A stretch of 14,694 nucleotides of DNA from Ruminococcaceae bacterium UBA6413 (GCA_002437415.1 DJPL01000034.1:1-14694), one strand, 5' to 3'; counted from the stretch's first letter, positions 7,610-14,465 are shown. A program made the numbers and translations. The notes: a model not told the origin generated them from the letters alone.

Positions 7610-7984
7610 CTATACGACATTTTCAATATTGTTTTCTACTATGTTGAACCGCTTGAATTCGGGTATGGAGTTTTCAAAGCTCTTTTTTAGTATGCTTTCA
7701 TCGCCTGAGAGGGTGTACATTGCTATTATTCCTGAGGGATAAAGCACCTTGTCAAGCTTGCCTGTTCTCAGCTTATTGTAGCCGTTATACAGCGGGATAT
7801 CGTTCTTGCGGCTGAGGTAATCGATCATCGCGAGCAGGTAAAGACATTCGGCGTACCACCGGCGCTCGTATAGCTTGATTACTTTGTCACCGCACAGCAT
7901 ATCACGGATAAAGGAAAGCTCGCCCTTGTCTTTTACAAGGTGGCAGATGTTGCTTTTGAATACGTCAAATGAGCTTCTTTCCAT
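7610..7984 (-). CDS. Conserved-looking protein of unknown function, 124 aa
   Basis: I do not recognise this protein. It looks soluble and mostly alpha-helical, with no signal peptide, membrane segment or metal-binding cluster. Notable parts are 'L-Y-E-R-R-W-Y-A-E-C-L-Y-L-L-A-M-I-D-Y' in the middle and 'Y-N-G-Y-N-K-L-R-T-G-K-L-D-K-V-L-Y-P' after it. The frame is open to 8023, but the start at 7984 is chosen because GGAGGG (7991-7996) stands six bases before it. It is a single minus-strand gene between plus-strand genes on both sides. No clear promoter was identified in 7997-8105, which is otherwise shared upstream space with the acetyltransferase gene. Confidence 0.75.
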   Translation of the reverse strand: MERSSFDVFKSNICHLVKDKGELSFIRDMLCGDKVIKLYERRWYAECLYLLAMIDYLSRKNDIPLYNGYNKLRTGKLDKVLYPSGIIAMYTLSGDESILKKSFENSIPEFKRFNIVENNIENVV

Positions 7985-8105
7985 GTGATACCCTCCGTTT
8001 CGCCGTTTTTCTGATTTTAGCACAGTATTTATGTGATGTCAAGAAAGCTTTTTCGGTCGCAGAAATTGCAGGCTCACGAAAATGCCGTTTATTATGTCGG
8101 TTGCG

Positions 8106-8134
8106 TTGAATTATGTTGTTTTTTATGGTATTAT
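8106..8134 (+). promoter_or_regulatory. Promoter of the acetyltransferase gene
   Basis: TTGAAT (8106-8111) lies 17 bp before TATTAT (8129-8134), which is preceded by TGG, an extended -10 element. A second A/T-rich TATAAT overlaps at 8134-8139 but has no spaced -35 box. The leader would be about 25 nt and contains AAAAGGA (8148-8154). Confidence 0.65.
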
Positions 8135-8163
8135 ATAATAAACTTTGAAAAGGAAACAAAACA

Positions 8164-8622
8164 GTGAATATCAGAACTTTGAACACAAGTGAATTAAATC
8201 TGCTGTTTCAGCTCTTTGACTATAACGATCCCGATGAAATGATAGCTGAAAATACAGTAGATATTAACGAGGGAAAAATCGATATATTCGGCTTGTTCCG
8301 GGAGAACAGACTGATAGGAGAGATACACGCCGCTTATGTCCATAACGATGAAAGATTTGCCGTAAGAAACAAGCGTGTTTATCTTTTTGCTTTCCGCATT
8401 CATAAGGATTTTCAGGGCAGGGGATACGGACAATTTTTGTTGAACGGGGTGATTTCCATGCTTTCGCAAAAAGGTTATTCTGAATTTACGATCGGTGTCG
8501 AAGATGATAATGAAACAGCTGAGCACATATATTTTAAGCTCGGATTTACGCAGTTGATCGGTAAAATCAGCGAGGAATATCAGGGGGATAGTTATGAATA
8601 TGGGTTGTATCTGAGAGCGTGA
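8164..8622 (+). CDS. GNAT family N-acetyltransferase
   Basis: The 152-aa protein should transfer an acetyl group from acetyl-CoA to an amine; the substrate is unknown. The acetyl-CoA motif A is plain: 'F-R-I-H-K-D-F-Q-G-R-G-Y-G' (77-89) with Q84-G-R-G-Y-G, followed by a helix and the motif B region 'V-E-D-D-N-E-T-A-E-H-I-Y-F-K-L-G-F' (112-128). The length fits a single-domain GNAT. The start is GTG at 8164, nine bases after AAAAGGA (8148-8154); no in-frame ATG lies nearby upstream. It has its own promoter and terminator, so it is monocistronic. It might act on a small molecule or on a protein N-terminus; the sequence does not decide. Confidence 0.9.
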   Translation: MNIRTLNTSELNLLFQLFDYNDPDEMIAENTVDINEGKIDIFGLFRENRLIGEIHAAYVHNDERFAVRNKRVYLFAFRIHKDFQGRGYGQFLLNGVISMLSQKGYSEFTIGVEDDNETAEHIYFKLGFTQLIGKISEEYQGDSYEYGLYLRA

Positions 8623-8675
8623 GGAATAAATATGCTCTGATTTACGGACAGATCTGATATTATTGAAAACGACAG

Positions 8676-8720
8676 GCTCTTTTCCGGACAGAAAATGTTC
8701 GGAAAGGAGCTTTTATATTT
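8676..8720 (+). terminator. Rho-independent terminator after the acetyltransferase gene
   Basis: The arms 8676-8689 and 8697-8710 form a 14-bp stem with two G-U pairs (GCTC against GAGC at the base, TTTCCG against CGGAAA in the middle) around a 7-nt loop. TTTTATATTTT follows (8711-8721). It lies 53 bases after the stop codon. Confidence 0.88.
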
Positions 8721-8751
8721 TGAATATGTCACTTAAAATTTATCCATTGTG

Positions 8752-8835
8752 AACAAATCTTTGTTGAGTTTTGATATATACAAATTTCTCTTTCGGGTAT
8801 AAAATATAGAGGTTGCTTTTTGTCCGCGGGGCAAA
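8752..8835 (+). promoter_or_regulatory. Upstream region of the SulP gene: dyad, -10-like box and leader hairpin
   Basis: AACAAA-TC-TTTGTT (8752-8765) is a short dyad that could bind a regulator. TATAAA at 8798-8803 is the best -10 candidate, but no -35 match lies at the right distance; TTGATA at 8771-8776 is 21 bp away. TTTGTCC (8819-8825) can pair with GGGCAAA (8829-8835) around a 3-nt loop just before the ribosome binding site. The promoter assignment is weak. Confidence 0.35.
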
Positions 8836-8856
8836 GGAACAGAAAGAGGGAGAGAA

Positions 8857-10560
8857 ATGATAAAGCGTTATTTCAAACGTTTAAAGACAGAATTTACAGG
8901 CTATAATGCGGGGAAATTCGGAAAAGATGTGCTTGCGGGTATTACAGTTGCGGCTGTGGCACTTCCGCTTGCGCTTGCATTCGGTATATCGAGCGGTGCG
9001 ACTGCCGCCGCAGGACTTATCACGGCGCTTATTGCGGGCGTTGTAATAGGACTGCTTTCGGGTGCGTCATATCAGATATCGGGTCCTACGGGAGCTATGG
9101 CGGCTATACTTTGCTCGCTTGTGGCTTCATATCATATTCAAGGCGTATTTATTGCCTGCTTTATGTCGGGTGTTATACTCCTGCTATGCGGAATATTCAA
9201 GCTCGGCGGACTGGTGCAGTTCATACCGACACCTGTTATCACAGGCTTTACATCGGGTATAGCAATTATCATAGCATTCGGTCAGATAAATAACCTCACG
9301 GGACTTAAGTGCGAGGGCGCGTCCACTATAGATAAGATAGTAAGCTACTTCAATACACCTCAGTCGCTGAATTTCGAGGCAATAGCGATCGGTGTGTGCG
9401 TTATAGTATTTATGCTTATTTACCCCAAAAAGCTCAATGCGATAGTGCCGTCATCGCTTATGTCGATCATAATCGCTACGGCGCTGAACTTCATATTCAA
9501 TTTCGATGTCGGCATTGTCGGCGAGATACCGCAGACGTTGTTACTCAACGACAGACTTGATATTACGGCGATAGATTTTGACACGGTCAAAAATCTTATA
9601 TTCCCTGCAATAAGCATTGCGGCGCTCGGGCTTATCGAGAGTCTTTTATGCGGGGCAAGTGCAGGCAGAATGAAGAACGAAAAGCTTGACAGCGATCAGG
9701 AGCTTGTTGCGCAGGGCATAGGCAATATGCTGATACCGTTCTTCGGCGGTGTGCCTGCTACAGCGGCAATTGCAAGAACAAGCGTTGCTATAAAGAGCGG
9801 CGCGCAGACAAGAATTGCGGGTGTAGTTCACTCACTGGTGCTGTTAGCTTCAATGTTCCTGCTCGGCGGCGTAATGTCAAAGATACCTATGGCGGCGCTT
9901 GCAGGCGTGCTTATAGTAACCGCGTGGAGAATGAACGAGTTTGCGGTAATAAAGGACATATTCGGCAGAAAGATAAAGACCGCAATGTTCCAGTATCTTA
10001 TAACTATGGCGGCAACGGTAATATTCGACCTCACGGTTGCAATTATAATCGGTATTCTTTTCTCAGTCATCATGTTCGTGCTCAAGGTGTCGGATATGAC
10101 GGTAAACGTTGCCGATGTTGACCCGGCAAAGATCGATATAGCCGACAAGGACGGAAAGCTCCACGGCACAAAGGTCGTATATGTCACAGGTCCGCTTTAT
10201 TTCGGAACATCGAACAAGCTGTCCGAAAAGCTTTCACACCTTGAGGTCGAGGACGGCGGCAAGCTGATATTCTCAATGCGAGGTGTGCCTATTGCGGATA
10301 TCTCGGGCGTGCAGGCTATGAAGGAGCTTTGCGACAGCCTTTCCGCAAGAAAGATTGAAATATACTTCTCGTGTGTACAGCCTGCCGTTGATGAAATGTT
10401 CCACCGTTGCGGACTTATCGAAACATACGGCGAGGAGCGTTTCTTCTGGAGCACCGACAAGGCGATGAAATTCATCGCAGGTGAAACCGAAAACGTTTGT
10501 CCGGTATGCGCGGCAAATACGGCAAACGCCGTTGTTACAGCAGAAACAGTGAGTGTATAA
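8857..10560 (+). CDS. SulP family inorganic anion transporter with STAS domain
   Basis: The 567-aa membrane protein belongs to the SulP/SLC26 group, which moves sulfate, bicarbonate or related anions. Residues about 25-410 form the transmembrane core of roughly 12-14 helices. It includes I-S-G-P-T-G-A-M (74-81) and the family signature with E261, A285-Q286-G287, F-G-G-V-P-A-T (296-302) and A-I-A-R-T (304-308). Residues about 438-540 form a cytoplasmic STAS domain, with the I-F-S-M-R-G-V-P-I-A-D-I-S-G segment (471-484) at the usual phospho-acceptor loop. After it comes an unusual tail with C-P-V-C (548-551). The start at 8857 follows a purine-rich GAGGGAGAG. It stands alone between its upstream region and the terminator at 10569. 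Substrate cannot be read from sequence; bicarbonate (BicA-like) and sulfate are both possible. Confidence 0.92.
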   Translation: MIKRYFKRLKTEFTGYNAGKFGKDVLAGITVAAVALPLALAFGISSGATAAAGLITALIAGVVIGLLSGASYQISGPTGAMAAILCSLVASYHIQGVFIACFMSGVILLLCGIFKLGGLVQFIPTPVITGFTSGIAIIIAFGQINNLTGLKCEGASTIDKIVSYFNTPQSLNFEAIAIGVCVIVFMLIYPKKLNAIVPSSLMSIIIATALNFIFNFDVGIVGEIPQTLLLNDRLDITAIDFDTVKNLIFPAISIAALGLIESLLCGASAGRMKNEKLDSDQELVAQGIGNMLIPFFGGVPATAAIARTSVAIKSGAQTRIAGVVHSLVLLASMFLLGGVMSKIPMAALAGVLIVTAWRMNEFAVIKDIFGRKIKTAMFQYLITMAATVIFDLTVAIIIGILFSVIMFVLKVSDMTVNVADVDPAKIDIADKDGKLHGTKVVYVTGPLYFGTSNKLSEKLSHLEVEDGGKLIFSMRGVPIADISGVQAMKELCDSLSARKIEIYFSCVQPAVDEMFHRCGLIETYGEERFFWSTDKAMKFIAGETENVCPVCAANTANAVVTAETVSV

Positions 10561-10579
10561 ATAAAACTCAGCCCACAGG
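10560..10579 (+). repeat. 20-bp direct repeat, copy 1
   Basis: AATAAAACTCAGCCCACAGG is identical to 11555-11574 and in the same orientation. It forms the left arm of the hairpin at 10569-10602 and begins at the last base of the SulP stop codon. The 3' arms also share GTGGGCTGTT (10595-10604 and 11587-11596). Confidence 0.9.
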
Positions 10580-10610
10580 CACATCAAAGTGTCCGTGGGC
10601 TGTTGCTTTA
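10569..10610. terminator. Bidirectional terminator between SulP and the EF-hand-like membrane protein gene
   Basis: Arms 10569-10582 and 10589-10602 pair in 13 of 14 positions (one A/C mismatch, one G-U) around a 6-nt loop. On the plus strand TTGCTTTAT follows, a modest U-tract for SulP. On the minus strand the stem is followed by AGTTTTATTTAT, a better U-tract for the gene ending at 10613. Confidence 0.85.
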
Positions 10611-10612
10611 TG

Positions 10613-10945
10613 TTAAGCATCTCTGTCGTTGCCTTGTGATGCTACGATAAAGCCTACTATCACTGTAACGAGCAGAGCGAGAATTGCCAAGAGTTTATTT
10701 TCAATAAAGCAAATTGTCAGAGCAACGCCGCCGATCATAATAGCAATTCCGAAAAGGATCCACAAGCATTTTACCGCTTCACTGCGGGTGTCGGTATTGT
10801 CAAAGTGACGATAAATCCCCCTGCGATTATTCTGCACAGGCGGCTGTTTATCTTCCTTGCTTTCGTCTGTCATATGCTGAATAAGTCCGAGGGTGAATAA
10901 ATCATCGTATAAGTCGTGCTTGCCGTTGTTGTTCCAGTCAAACAT
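10613..10945 (-). CDS. Small membrane protein with N-terminal EF-hand/dockerin-like calcium loop
   Basis: Function unknown. The 110-aa protein begins M-F-D-W-N-N-N-G-K-H-D-L-Y-D-D, which fits a D-x-N-x-N-G-x-x-D-x-x-D calcium-binding loop (D3, N5, N7, D11, D14/D15). A polar, charged linker (25-58) follows, then two hydrophobic helices (about 60-81 and 85-103) and a short charged tail. With no signal peptide the loop should be cytoplasmic, unlike secreted dockerins. The frame is open to 10972, but the start at 10945 is chosen because AAAGGAG (10953-10959) lies seven bases before it. It lies 19 bp downstream of the MazF-like gene on the same strand, so the two are probably co-transcribed. It is not a recognisable antitoxin. 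Confidence 0.8.
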   Translation of the reverse strand: MFDWNNNGKHDLYDDLFTLGLIQHMTDESKEDKQPPVQNNRRGIYRHFDNTDTRSEAVKCLWILFGIAIMIGGVALTICFIENKLLAILALLVTVIVGFIVASQGNDRDA

Positions 10946-10964
10946 AATAGCGCTCCTTTCACAT

Positions 10965-11363
10965 CTATTCAAATATTCCTTTGAAAGATTCTGTTATTGA
11001 TTTACGCACTACAGAGTAATTTTCTTTATTGATGCGACCTATTCTGACAATAAGCTGCGCCTGATTGATAGTGGTTATCTGTTCCATGAGTACTATGCTG
11101 TCGAACATAAGCCCACAATTGCTGTTTAGATTAAAGTGAACCGGGAGTTGTTTTTTATATCGTGCCGTAAGCGGAGCAACGATAGTAGTTGTACTGAAAT
11201 GATTGCCGATATTGTTCTGGATTATAAGCACCGGTCTTATTCCATACTCGATACTTCCTATTTTTTCGCCAAGGTCTGCGAGCCATATCTCGCCTTGAAA
11301 TGCTTTTCCGCTGACATTCTGTACAGTTGTTGCGGAAGCATTATCAGTGTAATTACACGTCAT
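10965..11363 (-). CDS. mazF: MazF/PemK-like endoribonuclease toxin
   Basis: The 132-aa protein matches the MazF/PemK/Kid fold, whose members cut single-stranded RNA at short sequences to stop translation. Key parts are G-E-I-W-L-A-D-L-G (24-32), G-I-R-P-V-L-I-I-Q-N (41-50, with the conserved active-site R43), V-A-P-L-T-A-R (62-68, with T66 where the family has its conserved Ser/Thr), L-P-V-H-F (73-77) and D-S-I-V-L-M-E-Q-I (88-96). It has about 20 extra residues before the usual start, and the Arg often found before G-D/E is Gln (Q23). The frame is open to 11399, but AAAGGA (11371-11376) places the start at 11363. No MazE-like antitoxin gene lies upstream or downstream. It may be an orphan toxin, be neutralised in trans, or be part of a unit with the next gene. 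Confidence 0.88.
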   Translation of the reverse strand: MTCNYTDNASATTVQNVSGKAFQGEIWLADLGEKIGSIEYGIRPVLIIQNNIGNHFSTTTIVAPLTARYKKQLPVHFNLNSNCGLMFDSIVLMEQITTINQAQLIVRIGRINKENYSVVRKSITESFKGIFE

Positions 11364-11421
11364 ATTTAATTCCTTTCTCAACTGAATTGCTGTGAACATA
11401 TAATAGTTTCATTTTTAGTAG

Positions 11422-11431
11422 CGGTATACCG
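11422..11431. promoter_or_regulatory. 10-bp palindrome in the MazF leader
   Basis: CGGTATACCG is a perfect 10-bp palindrome between the candidate promoter (11486-11514) and the mazF start. It overlaps ACCGGT, another palindrome. It could be an operator, but short palindromes arise by chance and no regulator is encoded nearby. Confidence 0.25.
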
Positions 11432-11485
11432 GTGTTAAGCTGTTGAGTCCGTATCCTATACTAAATCTGATCAGCTATTGTAATT

Positions 11486-11514
11486 ATTTTAGCATAGGGC
11501 GTGTACGATAAAAA
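11486..11514 (-). promoter_or_regulatory. Possible promoter of the mazF unit
   Basis: On the minus strand TAAAAT (11486-11491) is preceded by TGC (11492-11494), an extended -10. The hexamer 17 bp upstream is TTTTTA (11509-11514), a weak -35. It would give a leader of about 115 nt. A TATTAT nearer the gene has no spaced -35 box. The 264-bp gap 11364-11627 holds only this, the palindrome at 11422 and the terminator at 11555-11604. Confidence 0.5.
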
Positions 11515-11554
11515 GGACAAATAAAATTATGCAAGATTATCATAAAGCCTTAAG

Positions 11555-11574
11555 AATAAAACTCAGCCCACAGG
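11555..11574 (+). repeat. 20-bp direct repeat, copy 2
   Basis: This stretch is identical to 10560-10579, in the same orientation, 995 bp apart. It forms the left arm of the hairpin at 11564-11594. Together the copies bracket the two-gene mazF unit. Confidence 0.9.
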
Positions 11575-11604
11575 TTAAAAATGCCTGTGGGCTGTTTAGT
11601 TTTT
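11555..11604. terminator. Terminator of the GH5 gene (bidirectional shape)
   Basis: CAGCCCACAGG (11564-11574) pairs perfectly over 11 bp with CCTGTGGGCTG (11584-11594) around a 9-nt loop. On the minus strand AGTTTTATTC follows, ending GH5 transcription, whose stop is at 11628. On the plus strand TTTAGTTTTT (11595-11604) also gives a U-tract. Confidence 0.9.
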
Positions 11605-11627
11605 AAGATACTAAAGATGTTCCGCTG

Positions 11628-14354
11628 TTATTTTGTTGACGAATCAAGATATGCATAACTTCCGTATACGGTCGCTGAACCGATAATCTTATACGGACGT
11701 ATAGCGAATTTATATGCGGTTTTAGGAGTAAGACCTGTCTTTGCGTAGGCTACGGCAGTTCCTGCAACCCTTGCGTCACGCACCCATTTGCCGTTTTTGT
11801 ACATATATATGTCAAAGCCGTCCGCATCGGTCGCTTTATTCCAGTTGAGTCGTATAGCGGTCGATGCTGAAATAGCTGTGCGGAAATTTACAACGTCCTT
11901 TGGAGAAGTAGCAACTGTGATTATGTCACTGTAGCTTCCGTACACTCTTTTTTCGCCGCTGACACGGAATGAACGCAGACGGAACTTATATTCCGTGGAC
12001 GATGTAAGACCTGTTATCTTGTGCGAAACTGCACTTTGCGTATTTTTAGTCACGATTATTTTCCAAGCGCCGTTTATGTACTGCTCTATGATACAACCCG
12101 ATGAGGTCGTGTTCTTATCCCATTTGAGCGATATTGTAGATGATGTTCTTGCACCGAGCGAAACGCCTGTGATGGTTTCGGGGGCTGTCATTTCCGCGAT
12201 AACGGGATATTCGGTGCTGTAAAGCTTTTCGCCGTTGCTTACAACGTATGTCTTCAGACGAAATCTGTACCATGTTGCGGCTTTGAGATCGGTAAATTTG
12301 TGTGATACACTGCCGTTACCTTCCTTGATCGCGGCTGTTTTCCAAGTGCCGTTATCCGCAACCTCAAGGATATATCCGTCCGCAGTTGTGTTTCTGTCCC
12401 ATGAGAATGTTACAGAGCTTGCCGTGCGCGCGGTCATTCTGAAGTTGGTTGTATTATCGGGGCGTTTCTTGGTTACGTTTTCAACTGCCTGAGCACCGTA
12501 ATATACTGTTTCGCAGGTCGTAAGCATACAGATCTTACTTACATCTGACTGCGTCATATCGTTGCTTTCAAGGGCTGCGATTATATCCGATGCCGTATAG
12601 TAGGCTTTTCCGTCTTCGGTACGGCTTGCATTAACGCGTGCATCCCAGCTGTAATCCGAACCTCTTTCGAGTATAAGCTGTGGAGCTGAATCGCCCTTAT
12701 ATGAAATTATGATATTATAGTTGCCGTCGGCGTAAAGATTTCCCTCAAATAATGATTTTCCGCTCCATGCGTCGAGCTTTTCGCCGTCATCGGTATCATC
12801 ATCGCCGCTGTCGCCGGAGGTTTCTACAGCTTCAACGCCAACGTATTTGGTGGTTGCCGTAGCAAGCATACAGATCTTATTGACATCTGCCTGCGTCATA
12901 CTGTTCTCTTCAAGAGCGGCGGTTATCGATGCGGCTGTATAGTATGCTTTTCCGTTTTCGATACGATCTGCCTCAACCGCCGCGTCCCAGCTGTAGTCGC
13001 CCTTTTTCTCAAGGATAACTCTCGGTGCGCTGTCGGCAGTATAGGTTATCACTATGTCGTGCTTGCCGTCGGCATAGGCGTTGTTTGTGAATAATACTGT
13101 TGAGCCCCATTGAGCAATTACTTCCTCGGTAGGGGTATCGCTGTCATCGCTGTCGTCGCCGTCATCGATACCGTCAATGGCATTCATCATAGCGGTTATT
13201 ACTTTTTCGGAATTTGCGTACAGCTCGTTGGTTGAACGGTTTATAAATCCGAAGCTTTCGCTTGTTCCGCTGTTTGAGGCGTTGTTATCCCAAAGAACGC
13301 TGACAAAGCCCGCATTTTTTGCCTGCTTGATATAATCCTTTGCCCATAAGACGCGCTCGCTTGTGTTATTGAAGTCAGAAGCGCCGAATTCACCTATTAT
13401 TATAGGAACGTTCTTACTTGTCTGTATGGTTTTAAGGTCGCTCATTATGTTTGCAAGTGTTGTGGGATTATATCCGCCGTACTTGTTGTTTGACTTGTAT
13501 ATGTGCGATTCCGTTGTGTCCATCGTGAATGAGTAAGGCTCATAAGCGTGAACTGAAAGAGCAACATTACCTGCGTTGTCGGGAATTTCTACGGCACTGA
13601 GAGCTTCATAGCTGTCGGAGGCGTGGTATCCCGGTATCATAATAAGGCGGTTCTTGTTGTTTTCGGCAGTACTTCCTCTTACTGTATCGACAAACACTTC
13701 ATTGAGCTGATTTATGTAGCTCCATGAATAGCTGTCGCCGTTACCCCACTCAACAGAGCTGTCATATGTCTGACGGGGCTCGTTCATTGCCTCAAAGATG
13801 AGGTGATAGTCATATTCCGCAAACTGCTCGCTTATCTGTGACCATATATCGCCGAGCTTCTTTTTGGCAGTGGCAAGGGTAGAGTCGGTGAAGCGCTCTA
13901 CATTGAGCCAATTTTCATGGTGCGCATTCAGGATAACGTACATATCGTTATTGTACGCATAATCAACGGTCTTTTTGACATAAGCCATCCAGTCGGCATC
14001 TACTGAATAAAAGTCTGTTGACTGATCGTATGTAAGGTGCTGATACCATGTTGTCGGTATTCTTACAGTATTGAAGCCGAGGGATTTTACCTTATCGATA
14101 AGCTCCTGCGTCGGCTCGGGATTTCCCCATGCCGTAACACTCTGCTGTGGTGTGGGTGAATCCGACCAGTAAGTGCTGTCAAGCGAATTACCGAGATTCC
14201 AGCCTATTTTCATATCTGCGGTTATTGTCCATGCATCGGGATAGCTTTCGGCACTCGCCGAGGTAAAAGTAAGTCCTGTAAGCACAGAAACAGCTATCGC
14301 TATGCTGAGCATAAACGACAGTAATTTTTTGCCTGTCTTGAAAGTCTTGTTCAT
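11628..14354 (-). CDS. Secreted GH5 (subfamily 4-like) endo-beta-glucanase with duplicated module and three FN3 domains
   Basis: The 908-aa protein is a secreted enzyme that should cut beta-1,4-linked glucans such as cellulose, xyloglucan or mixed-linkage glucan. A signal peptide covers 1-35 (A-S-A before E36). The GH5 catalytic domain spans about 38-395, with G-W-N-L-G-N-S-L (51-58), V-R-I-P (97-100), A-H-H-E (144-147), acid/base E192 in N-E-P, H-A-Y-E-P-Y (269-274) and nucleophile E322 in G-E-F-G. This pattern fits subfamily 4. An Asp-rich linker (397-411) leads to a 91-aa module (421-511), a second acidic linker (513-526), a second copy of the module (535-625) and three FN3 domains (about 632-725, 726-818, 820-908). 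No dockerin or sortase signal is present, so the enzyme looks free or bound through its modules. The start follows GGAGGAG (14360-14366). The promoter at 14395-14424 and terminator at 11555-11604 make it monocistronic. Confidence 0.93.
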   Translation of the reverse strand: MNKTFKTGKKLLSFMLSIAIAVSVLTGLTFTSASAESYPDAWTITADMKIGWNLGNSLDSTYWSDSPTPQQSVTAWGNPEPTQELIDKVKSLGFNTVRIPTTWYQHLTYDQSTDFYSVDADWMAYVKKTVDYAYNNDMYVILNAHHENWLNVERFTDSTLATAKKKLGDIWSQISEQFAEYDYHLIFEAMNEPRQTYDSSVEWGNGDSYSWSYINQLNEVFVDTVRGSTAENNKNRLIMIPGYHASDSYEALSAVEIPDNAGNVALSVHAYEPYSFTMDTTESHIYKSNNKYGGYNPTTLANIMSDLKTIQTSKNVPIIIGEFGASDFNNTSERVLWAKDYIKQAKNAGFVSVLWDNNASNSGTSESFGFINRSTNELYANSEKVITAMMNAIDGIDDGDDSDDSDTPTEEVIAQWGSTVLFTNNAYADGKHDIVITYTADSAPRVILEKKGDYSWDAAVEADRIENGKAYYTAASITAALEENSMTQADVNKICMLATATTKYVGVEAVETSGDSGDDDTDDGEKLDAWSGKSLFEGNLYADGNYNIIISYKGDSAPQLILERGSDYSWDARVNASRTEDGKAYYTASDIIAALESNDMTQSDVSKICMLTTCETVYYGAQAVENVTKKRPDNTTNFRMTARTASSVTFSWDRNTTADGYILEVADNGTWKTAAIKEGNGSVSHKFTDLKAATWYRFRLKTYVVSNGEKLYSTEYPVIAEMTAPETITGVSLGARTSSTISLKWDKNTTSSGCIIEQYINGAWKIIVTKNTQSAVSHKITGLTSSTEYKFRLRSFRVSGEKRVYGSYSDIITVATSPKDVVNFRTAISASTAIRLNWNKATDADGFDIYMYKNGKWVRDARVAGTAVAYAKTGLTPKTAYKFAIRPYKIIGSATVYGSYAYLDSSTK
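12480..12752 (-). repeat. Second copy of the duplicated 91-residue module in the GH5 protein
   Basis: Residues 535-625 align without gaps to 421-511, 57 of 91 identical by hand count. Shared blocks are Y-A-D-G, D-S-A-P, D-Y-S-W-D-A, G-K-A-Y-Y-T-A, M-T-Q and K-I-C-M-L. The pattern suggests a beta-sandwich carbohydrate-binding module with aromatic residues. The position recalls the CBM80-type doublets on Ruminococcus GH5 enzymes, which is an untested guess. Confidence 0.8.
12822..13094 (-). repeat. First copy of the duplicated 91-residue module in the GH5 protein
   Basis: Residues 421-511, directly after the first Asp-rich linker. It shares the same blocks as the second copy, with conserved Y and W positions that could face a glycan. 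The copies differ at 34 positions, so the duplication is not recent. Confidence 0.8.
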
Positions 14355-14394
14355 TGCATCTCCTCCGTAGTAAAAGAAATCGTTTTCACATATC

Positions 14395-14424
14395 AGTATA
14401 CCATTATAAAAACTACGCTTTCAA
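14395..14424 (-). promoter_or_regulatory. Promoter of the GH5 gene
   Basis: On the minus strand TTGAAA (14419-14424) is followed after 18 bp by TATACT (14395-14400), which is preceded by TGG (14401-14403), an extended -10. Transcription would start about 35 bases before the start codon. Confidence 0.7.
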
Positions 14425-14465
14425 TAGGCGATATGTACAAAATGTCACCCAAGAATTATATGTGT

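Noticed and set aside
8752..8856. A riboswitch in the SulP leader
   Set aside because: Only a 7-bp hairpin with a 3-nt loop is present; no known riboswitch core or expression platform can be made out.
11353..11412. A 19-codon frame just upstream of and overlapping the mazF start, as a possible mini-antitoxin or leader peptide
   Set aside because: It has no ribosome binding site, is far shorter than any MazE-type antitoxin and shows no matching residues.
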